Assembly (NCBI RefSeq): GCF_011397635.1
Contig: NC_064775.1
Coordinates: forward strand, 12,550,952 to 12,614,951
DNA length: 64,000 nucleotides
DNA from: Epinephelus fuscoguttatus
Lineage: Eukaryota; Chordata; Actinopteri; Perciformes; Serranidae
Reading direction: 5' to 3'
The translations under genes and the position numbers were made by a program. The notes beneath the pieces were generated by a model. The model did no database searches. It was not told where the DNA came from and worked only from the letters and a program-made list of their open reading frames with translations. Of this stretch, positions 24,830 to 36,893 are shown piece after piece (the stretch's first letter is position 1; each line of letters starts with the position of its first letter).

Positions 24830-27800
24830 GGGCACTGGGTTTCTGGCTAAATAAAAGCTTGTTTTCCATCTATAACTGAACACACGTGGTGCAGTACCTG
24901 ATCCGAGACGCTGTACCAGCCGTAGTTGAAGGGACTGGGCCTGTCCTGTGGCGACAGGGCCACCACCACCAGATTGTAACAGGCTCTGGATGTGTAGAGC
25001 AGGATCACCACGGCTCCAATGGCTGTAGCTTGGCACACTGATGTACCCTGGTGGAAGAGTTAGTGTGCTTAATACAAGTCATGCATCAGCTGGCTGTTGG
25101 CCAGTAATTGAATGTCAGATATGGGCCACAGATGTGACCCACCAGATGACTGAGGCCTCTGCACGGGCCAGTAACAGCCAGAAATTGAGTTTTGAGAGAC
25201 ATAAATTCAAGCATCTGTACATGTCTATACTAAGAATCATGAGCCACCATTGCTGCCAGTGGTGCAGGATATTATTTGAAAATTATTAACATGGGTATTT
25301 TCTGTGCAAAAATGGGAAAAGCTTTTTAGCTATTAGCATCTCATGATAGCTTTGCACAGAAACCGGTAAGTGAGTAAAACCACAGCTCATATTGTTCCAC
25401 CTTGTTTAAAACTGCAGTTTTAGCTGTAGCTGTAGCTTTCTGTGGTCATCTAATATGAGGTTTTAATATAACGTACAGCTGGGGTCTGGTCTGTTTTGTA
25501 TTTAACCACAGGAAGCTAATGCTAACGCTGCTAGCATCCAGAATGTTTGCAGCAGGAATAATACATATGCTAACTTTATTTATTTAATGCTCATGTTATT
25601 TGTCTGAGGTTTGAGGTTTCCGTGAAGTTTCTGTACTGTTAGTTAAAGGTCTGGGATCCGTTAGGAATCCATCTCTAATCACCTACAAGAGCTAACTTTG
25701 TGTAGTCTGAGAGTTAGCATCATAGTGCTACTAGCTAGCTGCCATTACTCACTGGAATGCTGTGCCGTGTTAGCTTAGCTAGCTTGAGCTAACAGACGTT
25801 TATAAAGTGAAGCATACCCCGAAAACGTTTTAGAAATGAGAGTATGAGTGCCACATACAAATTTACCTCGAAATGGTAGATTTCTCAATACTGAAAATGT
25901 CTGTTTAAGCTGGTGGGACATGGGGACATTGCGTTTTCTTCTAGATAAGATAAAGCTTTATTGATCCCCAGGGGTGAAATGCAGTTGTTGCTGCAACACA
26001 GAGATAGCAATAGTACAGATAAATAGAGAAAGTAAAAGAATAAATAGTAAGGGTAAAAACTAAACTAAAATATTGACAGGCAAAAGATAAAATATCTATC
26101 CTAAAACATATGGAGAGAAAATTGCAGGGTGACACTGATGAATAACAGAAGCAGATGGTTTTAATGGTGGAAGAAGTATCCAGATAAAAGTGCCTATACC
26201 ACACTGTAAAAATACTCTGTCACAAGTATAAGTCCTGCATTAAAATTGTTACTTAAGTAAAAGTATGTGAGGATACATAGGAAAATGTAGTTAAAGTATT
26301 AATGCATTTAAACTAAATTAGGGCACTTAGATTTGTCTGTATAAATATAGAAATGTAATATATTTATAATATGAACTGATGCAAAAATCTGAACACATTA
26401 ACATAATGTAGTATAATAAAGTATGATGGCATGGAATGTAGCAAGGTATACATGCTATGGAAACCCCCTTGAGTACACTACCACAATGTTAACTTACATT
26501 TTTTGATCCTTTAATACTGACATGTTTTTCTACAGCAAAATAATTTTGGCTTAACACAAAGCACCAGTGCAAGAATTTTAAGTTAGATACATTCTAAATC
26601 TTTAAAAGTTTTTATTCCCAATATGTTTTTAGTCCTACCTTGGACTCAAGGTAAACGTTGGCAGAGGACATCTTGGCGATCTTGAAGATGCAGACGGCGA
26701 GAGAGACAGCACACAGGACAAACAGACTGTCGTTGATCAAGACTCGGGCCAGTACTGCATGTCTGATACCCCCATCACTGGAGACAGTAAGAAGAAGAAC
26801 ACAGACACTTAGGTATAACTGCTCTGTGGGGGCAACATGTGGCATTATTCTGTGGGAGAAAATGTTCTGTTACTGTTTTATTTTGTTTACCTCGGTGATT
26901 CAGAGCGCTCCAGAGCTCCTTGCACTAACAATGCACACGTTAAATTCACCACCAGGAAAAATATACTGAGACAGAGGAAGAACAAACGCAGAGGAACCCT
27001 GGAGAGAGGAAAAAAGAGGAGAATACAGTCAGTAAGAGAAGGGCCAAAACAAATGGGACTTTATTCATAAACAACAACTAATTAAAATTCATGGTGTTGA
27101 AACTGCAAACCAACTGTGAGTGTGTGAGAGTAGAAAGGCAAAGACAGAAAGCTGGTGGTGCAGGGGAAGGAGTATGATAACTGTTAGAAATCGCACAACC
27201 ACATTCAAAATTTCTGTCGTGAAACGATAAGGGACAAACACATATCATGTTACTGGATGTAGATATAGACTGTTGTTTTTAGATTAATTTCTGATAAAAG
27301 TCAAGACAAGGGCAAAAAGTTGGAAACTGCATGTTGCATAAATACCAAAAACATTAAAAGACAGACTTACTTGTATTTGGTGAGCTCTGGGGAATACTTG
27401 GCTTTCGCCTTAAACATCACCTAAAGAAAGATAAAATATCATGACACACATACAGTAATGTACATATAATAATACATATATAAATTCCATTATGCCAATA
27501 AGGTGTTTTAAAAATTTGACATTCAGGAAAGAGAGTGGAGGAGGGTAGGTTTCTTTTTAGGAGAAGAGTGTGAACTTAACAAAGCCTGAAGAGATTCCTG
27601 TGTGTCATTGAAATGCACACACACACAGTTATGCAGCATACATTCAGATAATACAAGAAAAACAGGGGCCAAGCAAGAACCAACATCACATAATAGTGTG
27701 TATATATGAACACAGACTATTAAACCCAACTGAAGTCCTAAAACAATCAAATTAATTTCTTTATGCAGATAAAAAAAATGTCAAAGTAGTTTAAAATTAT

Positions 27801-30800
27801 TTTATAGTTTAGAGGAAGAAAAAAGGGTCTTCATAAATGCTCCTTTAGCTTCCAGGCCTGACTGACAGTTGACAAGGGTGGAGACAGTGTAAACAAATTT
27901 ATGTTACTTTACTCCATCTTGCGAAGTAAACAAAAGTAAGCAACAAGACAATGACAGTCAGCAATGCAAAGAGTGTTGTTGAAGAAAAAGGACCACACCA
28001 CTCAGCACTGACCAGTCTTAACATCTGCAGGTAGGCCTTTAAAATGTTGAGTGTTGTTGAGTGTAGGCTGCAGAGTATATGTCATTTTATATCATGACAA
28101 CAATACGCACTATGCAGCTTTTCCTGAAGAAAAAGTATGGGTACTAATGCTGATTGGCATTGTTTTTAGATGACTTTATAATCATATGAAAAAGGTGTAT
28201 AACTAAATGTCAACATAATGAGCTTATACAGTTGATTAGTGCACAATACTGAGCATTTTGAGAAATCACTGTATTTTGGCTGAGATATAATCCTGTTTTG
28301 GGGGGCCCCAAACATTTGCCTGGTTTGCCTCTCCTGTCTGTGTGCTTCAGGCTGCAGAGCAATTACTCATATTACATTTTTGGGAAATTCTAATTATTTA
28401 CAGAACAAGTAATCTCATAAAACTGTCAGTTTGTGGTGAATTCGGGTAATTAAATACCTAACAAATGAAGGTACTTCATCCAACTGGTGCAAAGAAAGCC
28501 TTTAAGTCCAATAATTTAATAAAGCAGTTTTGCTGAGTGATTTGCTTCATAGCCCAAATTGCCCTAATACACTTATATCAAGTCAGAGTCCAGCAGTAAG
28601 TTTGGGTCATCCCAGCAGCCTCTACACAGTGAGTTTAATTTGCCTCAATCACAATGGAGATTTACCTTCCTAGAGGAGGCACTGACAATATGAGACTTTA
28701 CTCCAAATGCTGTAGGGAAATGTAATTTGGCATGTTACTCGCTAAAAGCCAAACAAAAGCTGAACATCATCTGCCAGCTGCCACCATGTTATCAGTAAAA
28801 AACATCCAACTGGACACAAGTCCTAGTTAAGTGTACAAAAGCTGGGACACAAGTCCAAGTTAAGTGTACAAAAGCTGGGACACTGGCCTTGACAGGTCTA
28901 GTTCATTCACCTTCTGGAATGACTTTACGGTTTTAAAAAATGTTTTCCACAATGTAGTTTGTTCTGTTAATAACAAACATTCAGATATATACAATACTAT
29001 CTCTGATCAAAGTCTCCAGTCTGGCAGACTCTGCATAATTAGTGATGACAATGATTCACTTTTGATGTTATATGATAGAGGATATGGCCACAGAGACACT
29101 GAGTTTAAGCACACACACGCACAACACTCAGCCTTTTGTGTGAGAATGTAGGCCAGAAGGAGGTAATTTGTAACCTAGAAATGAGGCAGCCAGCCAACAG
29201 AACATGACCGGATTACATACTTTATGCAGACTATACGTGCACCTCGAAAATGGATGGAAAATAGAGCTAATCAATGTTGTCTTCTCTCAGTAGAGAAAAA
29301 GATTTGATAGTATGTAACTGAACATTGTTATTCTCTGTAGTGAGAGGGAGCTAAAATGTAATAAGTGGGAAGTAAATCACAGGTCAGGAGTCATGCCTGA
29401 CTCATCAGAAAACACACTACACACAAGTGTTTCCATACATGTGTATGTGTCAGATGGCACAGCGTCTCACGATGGCATGATGTTATACCAGCGCTCTGTT
29501 CTCGACATTTGAGTTCAACATCAAATGGAGCTGTTGAGCAGTAATGCAGGAACTGAGTAGTGACATTGGGTGAACAAATTATTCATGATACTGAGCAATA
29601 TCTTCACTGAAAGACAGATTTTATGTGCTTGTGTTGAGGCGGTCCAGAAAACTCTGTTTTTTCTTTCTTGAGGCAAATGGTAGGTGATGATGCTTTATGC
29701 ACTTTGAGCACACATGTACACCAACTAAAGCTGAAATGATGAGTAAATAAACTGACATTTTTTCAAGGAAAATGCCAAAAAATCTTTGTTCCAGCTTCAC
29801 AAATGTGCATATTTGATGCATTGCTTTGTAATATATTGATGTAAACTCAAAATCTTTGTGGTTTGGTCTGCTGGTTGGATAGAATAAGGAATTTAAATGA
29901 GTCATGTTCATTTGATGACACATAAAATCATTAAATGCAAATGTCAATCGTGATCAGTCAGCGAGGGCAATTCCATTTACCCCTAAATTAATTAAAATGC
30001 AGTACTGACTCATAGATTAATTATATGTTAAGACAGTGATTCCTGACCTTTATGGCTTGTGTCAACTTCTATGACATGTGAGCAGTTCAACCAAAGAGAT
30101 TGTCCCTTCACAAATTATTTTATCTGGGTTTTTTGAGTCCTAAAGGACTAGAGCAATTCAGAAAGCATAACTTTTTGTAGACAAAACAAGTTTTTGATTC
30201 TCTTCTGTCCCATTCAGCATCTTATGGCCCCTATTATTAATCTTGTAAACCCTTTAAAGGTCCAGTGTGTAGGATTTAGGGGGGTATATTTGCAGAAACA
30301 GAATATCATATTATTAACTGTAAAAACTAAGAGCTGTTGTGCTTTCATTATTTAAGAATGAGCTGTTTATATCTACATAAGGAGTGGATCCTTTTCACAG
30401 AGTCCACCATGTTGCTTCTACAGTAGCTCAGAATGGACAATCCACAACCAGCTCTAGATAGAGCCATTCGCGTTTCCTTTCAAATATGTTTATTGGGAAA
30501 CCAGTCAATAAACAGTGAAATTGACAATCGACAGTTACGTTTCCTGGTTTTTTGTTGTTGTTTTTTTTTTTACAGAAACAGAATAAAATAAAATAATAAT
30601 AATAATAATTCCACAAACACAATCCCTGACAAAAATGACAAGTGAGACAAGTAGCAAATTATAAGCAAACAAAACCATCATCCAAGCAAAAACCAACAAC
30701 AAAAATAAACAACAATAGAGCAAAAAATAACCTAAATTTGACCAATGAAATCTTCTTTAGCCATGTTCATATTAACCATCAATTTAGTTTAGTTCATTAG

Positions 30801-33800
30801 GAGTCATGTCTGTGTTCACCTGATCAATGTCAATCCAATATTCACTCTGTTTGAGCTCTGTTTTGGTCTCCACTGACTCCTGAGTGAAACATAAGGCTCT
30901 TTAGCTGCTAAATGTTCCACTATGTTCACCAGCTAGTCATTAACAGTGTCTCTCTGCTGTGTGCTACTGAGCAGGTAGTGTACAGGGGGTTTGTCAGAGC
31001 CTGAAAACCAAAACAATGAGCTGAAAGACACTAAAATACTCTGTAGATTGGGTGATTTTTCACTGTGGGTTTGTCACATCCTCCTGGTAGTCATTTAAAT
31101 GAACATTAACATCAAATGGCTGATTATAGCTGGTTGAATATTTTAGTTATATATATATATTTTTTATTGATTGATCATTTTGGTATAACTGAGACTGTAG
31201 AAGTGATTTATTTCACCACTCATGAATAAGAATGCAGCAGGATGGTCAAAGTGCCTACTGTGGGAAAAAATATGAATGTGATCTATTACTCAGGTCTGAC
31301 CCAGCCAGACATGAAACCACAAGTAGGAAAAGTTTGTTCACTGAGCTGGTCAGTCACATGGTTTTCCCAACATAGATAGAGATACATGCTTTTAAACCTA
31401 TAATGACATGGAAGAAAACCAATCTGTTGGTGGTGGTGGTGGTGGTGGTGGTGGAAAGACAGAGTGCAGCTGTCGTCACCATACATGTTTAATGCAAAGC
31501 AACACAACAACCAAAGATGTTTCTTCAGTCGGGGTGTAGTTTGAAGGCTTTAACAGGTCACAGATCAGCTGATGGGCGACAATGTTTATTCAGCAGTCAT
31601 GTGACACCCTTGACTTCATTATCCAATCTCTACTCAGCCATTTGAACAAGCATCCTCTCTACTCACACCTCTGTGTGTGATTGAGACAACACTGTGTTTC
31701 ACTTTGAAGCAGAGACTGAACTGTGTTGGTGGTGAGCCCCAAAGTGTGGAGGTGTTTTCCGAAAGGGGAACAAACAGGTCTTTGACATTTTGAGTGGGCA
31801 TGTGTTTAAACAACTGTGACTGACCAACTGTGTCTTTTCGTGCACACGTCACACACAGTTTGTGAGAACATGCCGCTGACAGGGACATTTGCTTTGAGTC
31901 TTGTGCACTTATTGAATGAAACACATCAACGGACGCTGGGATAATGCCACACAGGCTTTTACTGGCAGATCTTAACGTCTCTAACCCCAGGACATGAAGT
32001 GAGTCAATCTGAAGAGCTTTCTAACCAACAGCAACCTAAAACAGCTTCTTTAAGTCAGCCAACCCACTCTGCTATAGAACATGTAGGCTGATGGTAGCCA
32101 CATTTCCCCATTTGCACAAAAGAAATGTTGGCTATGACAGAAACTCTACAAGCAAAAATGTGAGTTTAAGGTTACTTTGCCAGGCTTGTATGCCTTCTTA
32201 CTGCGAGTTATATAAGAAGACTGATACCGCTCTCATGCCTGTTCATTAAGTATGATGCTAAAGCCAGGAGATGGCTATCTTAGCTTAGCATACAGACTGG
32301 AAACAATGGGGAAAGGTAGCCTAACTTTATGTCAAGGTAAAAAAATGTCGCTTACAGCACATTTAAAGCCCATTAACTCATGTTGTATCTTATTTATTGT
32401 GTATGGGGCGTTACCATGGATGTATTAAGGGTACTGGATACAGTGTTGGAGGTAGGGTTGCCACCTTGGATTTGTGAAAAAAGAGGGGCACTCGACCAAA
32501 TGTTTGAGGTGGAGGGCTCGGCCATTATTACCAGTTCAGACTGACCAATGAACAAGAAATTCGGACATAGGAGACCAGATTTGCCATCATTTCATGTCCT
32601 TCTTTGTGCCTGTATTTTATATTAATTTTTATATCAATGAAAAAAACAAATCTGTGTGCCTAAATTCTTACATTTTTACATGTATCTCACCATAGCAAGT
32701 TGGAAGTTGACATATTCTGCCATATATGAAGAGGGGAGACTCTCTGGAATCTGGCAATATAAGAACCATGATGGTGGGACATTCTGTCACTTCACAGCTG
32801 TCCAAAACATGTGGTTTGTGCCAGGCGGACATGATTGCCAGTATTTTTTCATTATTGCAAGAAATTCCATTGACTCATTCACAAGTCAAAAATGTGTTTT
32901 ATTTGAAAGACACATGCAATATTTACATCTAACATAATAGAAAAATAGTCAACCAAGTGCAATGATGTCCTCCAAGATAATATTTTCCACTTTGATTGCA
33001 GTAAAAAAAAATTGGGCATTGGGGGGGGGGGCACGTGTCCCCCTCAATATATATGGTGACTACGGCCCTGTCAGCATGCATAATTAGGCCTCAGTTGTCT
33101 GGGTGCACAAAGGTGAAGGAGCTGGTCTTGTCTATCTAGACTACAAGTGTGGATAGACAGGGAGAAACACACGCAAGCCTAAGACGTGGTAAGATACGAT
33201 ATTCCTCACTATATGAAGTGACTGATAAAAAGATCTGTATAATGGGTTGTAAAGAAATTTGTCAGGATTTTATTTGGTAGACAATTGATCTGTATTTATA
33301 GCGTGATTTATTTATAGCTGTATGAAAGCTCTGTTATACATAATTTTAGTGTAACTTTATCTTTTTTTTTGCTGTGAAAATATTCGGAAAGCTACGATTC
33401 CACTGTTTCACGTGGTATGCGTGGCTTCTCACTATGACGCACGGTCGCGGAGAAAAACCACAGAGAAGAACAGGTGTGAATTTGGACACACTATGCGTCG
33501 TTCAGGGCCTGTTGCACTGATCGACTCCTTGGCCTGCTGCTGCTGCATTTCCCCCCCCAAAAAAACAGGACAAATTGTGTCCCGGGAGAGATTTTTTTTC
33601 CCGGGACAGCTGATGAAAAAAGACAACAATTCTGGGAAAAACCGGAAGGGTGGCAACTCTAGTTGGAGGCAGGACCCCATTTATTCCTGTTAAAGTTGCT
33701 TAGTGACACGTGAAGCCAAAAAAGCCTGTTTTCTGTGGTATGGAATTACCCAGATCTTCTGCATTGTGGGGCCCAGTGGCTTACTTCCAGGTTAGCACGT

Positions 33801-35189
33801 AGCTAACTTGAATGGGGTTAAAAATGATTTAATCATGCAGCTCTTCTAGACTTTGTAAATGTTAATGGACCAAATCCCAATGGTTCAATGAGTCATTTCG
33901 TGGAGGTTATGGCACTCAAAAATGTATCTTCTGATTTAAAGCATCTCTTTCACAATGTAAGTCTATGGGGAAAAAGTCTTTTTGGGCCCTTTGGCATTAC
34001 GTGTTTGGCTGCTACAAAAATTGTCTTCAAAGCCTGACACCCTTCCTGGGGGCCAGGGGGTTACGTGCAGGACTTCTTAGCTGGGTGCAACTTCCTGGAG
34101 TCACTGCTCGTCGCCTGGAAACCTCACAATGACCACGAAATTTAGTGTTGACACAAGGTCGAACTATTCCTTTAAGGTTATGTGTTATTTCCAGATAACC
34201 ACACTTCATTGACACAGAGGCCTCAAGCCTATTCTAAATAAATGTACCCACCAATATGAAAATCAGATTTTTTTTTAGTTGAATGCAGGGCTGGCACTCA
34301 TTTTCAGTGACAACTGAGCTGCTCTGCGACTATATTCTCAGTCAACAATTGATTATTAAGTCAATAAAACATCAGAAAATAATGAAAATGCCCAACAAAC
34401 CTGTGCCAAAGGAGCACTGTCAAAGCCTCATGGGAGATGTAGTTTTTATACAGCTGGCCTTTTATCTTTGCTGTTAACTGCAAATTCAATGTGTCAAATT
34501 AAACTGGTAAATTGCACTGTTAACAAGAGTTGGGTAATCATCCTTGAAGAGCTTTTGCCCACAGGGTGGTGGATGATGTTGGGAACAGGAATTGAGGACC
34601 TTGGGTTAATAGGAATCCTTCACATGGGTCAATAGAGTACAGTTGAACAGAATAACAGCTTAATTTGCCTGTATGGAAGTTAAACTGTGTGTCAATAGAG
34701 TGTACACAAAATTGCAGTGTCAGCTGGTTTGTGAAATCAGGTCACACAAACACAGCACACCCTCCTCTCTCTGTCTCTCTCACACACAAACACACAATGC
34801 AGTCCTACCTGTGTGAAGTAAAGGTTGAGTAGGCAGAGTGTGAAGAACTGCAGGCAGACAGGGCAGCAGTAGAGCAGCCAGTAGGCCAGAGGCTGCAGCT
34901 GGTTGGCCTGCACCACATTTTTAAAGTAGAAAGAGAAGAGGGTCGTCCTCAGCGCTGCCCACAGCAAGCACAGGAACAAAAACACACTCTGGTAGCTGAA
35001 GCGCTTGTGTCCGTAGTGCAAAATGAGCCAGAGCTGCAGGTAAACGAAAACAAACAGGAAGGAGTAGAGGACGGTGTAGACGGTGGTTAGACTGAGCTCC
35101 AGTGTTGGGGAGATTGCAGCTCCAGGGGACTCCTTCAGTGAGGTAAACAAATGGGAATTAACCTCCTCTCCTGCTGAAAACATCTCCAC
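23580..35189 (-). CDS. gpr137c: GPR137C-type seven-pass lysosomal membrane protein
   Basis: Exons on the minus strand are 35189-34809, 27420-27371, 26998-26891, 26777-26639, 25047-24898, 24341-24216, 24128-24004 and 23865-23580. All have GT/AG junctions with matching phases, giving 454 residues. The GPR137 family sits in lysosomal membranes, and GPR137B is known to act on Rag GTPases and mTORC1; this copy's role is inferred. Seven hydrophobic spans are visible. TM1-3 are in exon 1 ([20 protein letters not shown] is TM2), TM4 in exon 3, TM5 in exon 4 ([18 protein letters not shown]), TM6 in exon 5 ([17 protein letters not shown]), and TM7 in exon 6 ([15 protein letters not shown]). Exon 7 carries the conserved [30 protein letters not shown] and PFNYGW match GPR137C better than GPR137 or GPR137B, and the txndc16 neighbour supports this. 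The last exon encodes SSWYGSI, TAPLLF and a repeated TPQN tail where human has one copy. A second Met at codon 3 is an alternative start. Confidence 0.92.
23583..23735 (-). repeat. gpr137c: Reiterated TPQN/His-rich coding repeat in gpr137c tail
   Basis: The final about 50 codons hold three copies of Y(Y/F)(S/C)TPQN, spaced 17 and 14 residues apart, with HHHH and HHHHH runs before the first and second copies. The DNA is rich in GTG/GTA triplets on the plus strand, as expected from in-frame expansion of a short repeat. Family members normally end with a single TPQN or TPQT. Confidence 0.8.
24676..24703. repeat. (CA)n microsatellite, gpr137c intron 5
   Basis: About 14 CA units lie between gpr137c exons 5 and 6. 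Confidence 0.9.
24781..24826. repeat. CACGCGCGCGCACA alternating purine-pyrimidine tract
   Basis: An uninterrupted alternating tract has a CGCGCGCG core and a long (CA)n arm. It begins about 70 bases downstream of the gpr137c exon 5 donor on the minus strand. Such tracts favour left-handed Z-DNA. Confidence 0.85.
25941..26140 (-). mobile_element. LINE-type 3' end fragment
   Basis: Plus-strand GATAAGATAAAGCTTTATTG followed by ATCCCCAGGGG is the reverse complement of a common fish non-LTR retroposon 3' end: GGGGATCAATAAAG and a short TATCT-type tail. It is truncated and lies in gpr137c intron 4. The family was recognised by eye only. Confidence 0.5.
26165..26330. repeat. Dispersed fish repeat (ACTTAAGTAAAAGTA type)
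   Basis: The run AGTGCCTATACCACACTGTA, then AAATACTCTG..ACAAGTATAAGTCCTGCATT and ACTTAAGTAAAAGTATGTGA, matches a repeat I know to be abundant in percomorph genomes. Its ends are not defined here. Confidence 0.5.
28812..28883. repeat. 33-bp tandem duplication
   Basis: The unit GGACACAAGTCC(T/A)AGTTAAG...TACAAAAGCT occurs twice in tandem, with the start of a third (GGGACAC). One mismatch separates the copies, so the duplication is fairly recent. Confidence 0.85.
30030..30250. repeat. Dispersed repeat fragment (probable)
   Basis: AGTGATTCCTGACCTTTATG and ACAAATTATTTTATCTGG resemble a common percomorph repeat beginning with a CAGTGATTCCCAACC-like motif. A related fragment appears at about 40262-40405 (TTTTTCATGGTGTGACCCC, GGTCGAGAATCACTG). 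Boundaries are approximate. Confidence 0.35.
30255..30470. repeat. Dispersed repeat (GGTCCAGTGTGTAGGATTTA type)
   Basis: TTTAAAGGTCCAGTGTGTAG, then GGATTTAGGGGG.. and AGAGTCCACCATGTTGCTTC, matches a widespread fish repeat. A related copy lies at about 52474-52730. Parts of 30.88-31.10 kb (GTTCACCAGCTAGTCATTAA) look like a further piece of the same mosaic. Confidence 0.5.
30583..30612. repeat. (AAT)n low-complexity run
   Basis: AAAATAAAATAATAATAATA is followed by more AAT units within gpr137c intron 1, next to a T-run. Confidence 0.8.
31426..31455. repeat. (GGT)n microsatellite
   Basis: About 10 GGT units. The eight-histidine frame read from the other strand is produced by this run and is not a gene. 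Confidence 0.9.
32453..33661. mobile_element. hAT-like DNA transposon, about 1.2 kb, non-autonomous
   Basis: The ends are inverted: TAGGGTTGCCACC at the left and GGTGGCAACTCTA at the right (one mismatch over 13 bases). They are flanked by a perfect 8-bp direct repeat GTTGGAGG at 32445-32452 and 33662-33669. An 8-bp target duplication with a TAGGG-like terminus is the hAT signature. The interior has only short frames without transposase features, so it is non-autonomous or decayed. An 11-base G run and a CACGTG palindrome lie inside. Confidence 0.8.
33800..34180. repeat. Dispersed repeat (probable)
   Basis: CACAATGTAAGTCTATGGGG, AAAAAGTCTTTTTGGGCCC and the closing CGAACTATTCCTTTAAG are phrases I recognise from a common fish repeat. 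The limits are approximate. Confidence 0.45.
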
Positions 35190-36590
35190 TGACGGCTCGC
35201 GCTAACACATGGGATGCTGTGGGGGCGAAAACACTGAAAGTGGGTCAGACCTGGGCTAAACACACCGTGGAAGACAAAAAAGACGAGGGTATTCGGGTGA
35301 AAAATTGCGATAAAAACAGTTTATTCTGAAAAGAAGTGGCATCGTGAAGCAACGCTGGGGTTTAAATCCGAAGAAAAATTAGGGTGTAGATTTAAAAAAC
35401 GCCAGGTTAAAAACAACAAGATGTAAAACAAGAGAGAGGTCCCCCTCTGAATCTCTGCAAAGCTGTTCTCTGCAGAAAACAACTTAAGGGGGAAAAACCT
35501 CCAGATCAGCTGTGATGCAGTTTTAGAACCGCCCCCTTGTTCTCAACTGAAACGGAAACTGTTGTTTCATGGGCCGCCATCTTGGCTCAACGTTAACCTA
35601 ATTTTAATGAGAAACAGCTGACTGTTGAGCCACCGATTCTCGCCAGTTTCCGAGCTAAAGCTCCCACTAGAAAGACGTCCTCACACCCACTTCCCCACTG
35701 CGCTGCTTCATTGGTTAACCCTGCCGCCCAACCTCCACAGCTTCGTCACTCCATTGGTTTATGATGATGTCAGCTGCAGTAGTGCCCGCCCTCTATGCGC
35801 TTGTGATTGGCCATTTGTTCAAGTCAAAACTATTCCCGGATCTCATTGGCTCAATGAAGCACGTGGGCGTCACTCCCAGAGAAAGAGGCATCAAAACAAC
35901 AGCCAGACATTTACGTCAAGTTGACAAGCGATAACCGTTATTTACGGAAATGCGGTGCTGCCTTCAAAATAAAAGCTTAAATGTTGGCTCGCATTAATTG
36001 AACAGCAGTCTTTCTGAATAACGTGTATTCTCACCAACTCAAGATTCTTAAAGTAACATTTTTTTTTGTTATCTTAAGAGCGGTACGCACTAACTTACTC
36101 AGAAACGCAACACATTTTTCATTTGAGGATTTTATTTAAAAACGATAACCGGAAGTACTCTTTTAACTGAAATAGCTTTGTCACTGTCGAAATATGGAGC
36201 ATCATTCCCTTAAGACACATTTTTCACATTTCACTGTGTAACTTGGTGAAAAATAACCTTGAAAACTTACTTTATCGGTGGCCTAACATTACATCTCCCA
36301 CGGACATATGCTGACATGTCTATTTTACATTTCACGGTCTTTACGGCATCACTAGCTAGCTAACATACCCAGCTAATGAATCTGCTAGCATTACTTCCAA
36401 TTCGATGTAAAGCAGAAAGCGCCATTTTTGGACTTTCTTCGGGATTTTACACTCGTAGAAGAAGCTGCTGCCTATAACTAGCGTCACAATGTCTTCATGT
36501 TCTTTCACCACGGGTTTATCTGTGGTTTGTAGCGTTTGTGACACTTGGAAAGACAAAAGGTGAACTTTAACCCCACCTCGACTTTCTCAG
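35190..36590. promoter_or_regulatory. Divergent promoter region of gpr137c and txndc16
   Basis: The two genes start 1.7 kb apart on opposite strands. A YY1-like CCGCCATCTTGG lies at about 35574-35585. Four ATTGG (inverted CCAAT) boxes lie at 35710, 35753, 35806 and 35845, followed by a CACGTG E-box at 35860-35865. An ETS-type ACCGGAAGT (36148-36156) lies nearer txndc16. No TATA box is evident. The arrangement suggests a TATA-less NF-Y/YY1/ETS bidirectional promoter; transcription starts are not determined. Confidence 0.5.
36400..36590 (+). other. txndc16: Possible non-coding first exon of txndc16
   Basis: The first coding exon starts after a good acceptor (CTCCACAG, exon from 36867) that lies 27 bases before the ATG. 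A 5' UTR exon must therefore lie upstream. The best donor is TTTCTCAG|GTAACA after 36590; AAAAG|GTGAAC near 36559 is an alternative. The exon's 5' end is a guess. Confidence 0.4.
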
Positions 36591-36893
36591 GTAACAAGCT
36601 AGCATCTTTATTATCACTTAACTTAATGTGTTCCTATTCAGCTCCATGTAACGGACGAACAAATATGATACAGTTATAAATAACATAGTGCGGTCATATG
36701 GATTTATAGTGAGCGTTCATATTGTCATCCTTGGTTTGTATGGGATCATTCTCATCATGTGTGTCTGCTAAACAGTTATGCACAGACAGCACAGTTCTTG
36801 TCTTTTTATTCCTCGATGCTAATAACACGTATACATCTTTCATTACCATATTTTTTTCCTCCACAGAGAGCTCAAAGCAATCTGTCCTCCAAG

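Larger units (their letters stand above)
27421..34808 (-). other. gpr137c: gpr137c intron 1, repeat-rich
   Basis: A 7.4 kb intron separates the TM1-3 exon from the rest of the gene. It holds a 33-bp tandem duplication (28812-28883), dispersed repeats (30.0-31.1 kb and about 33.8-34.2 kb), a (GGT)n run (31426-31455) and a 1.2 kb hAT-like element (32453-33661). No coding exon was seen in either strand. Confidence 0.7.

Noticed and set aside
31286-31510. Histidine-run protein on the minus strand
   Set aside because: It is created by the (GGT)n microsatellite and lacks conserved flanks.
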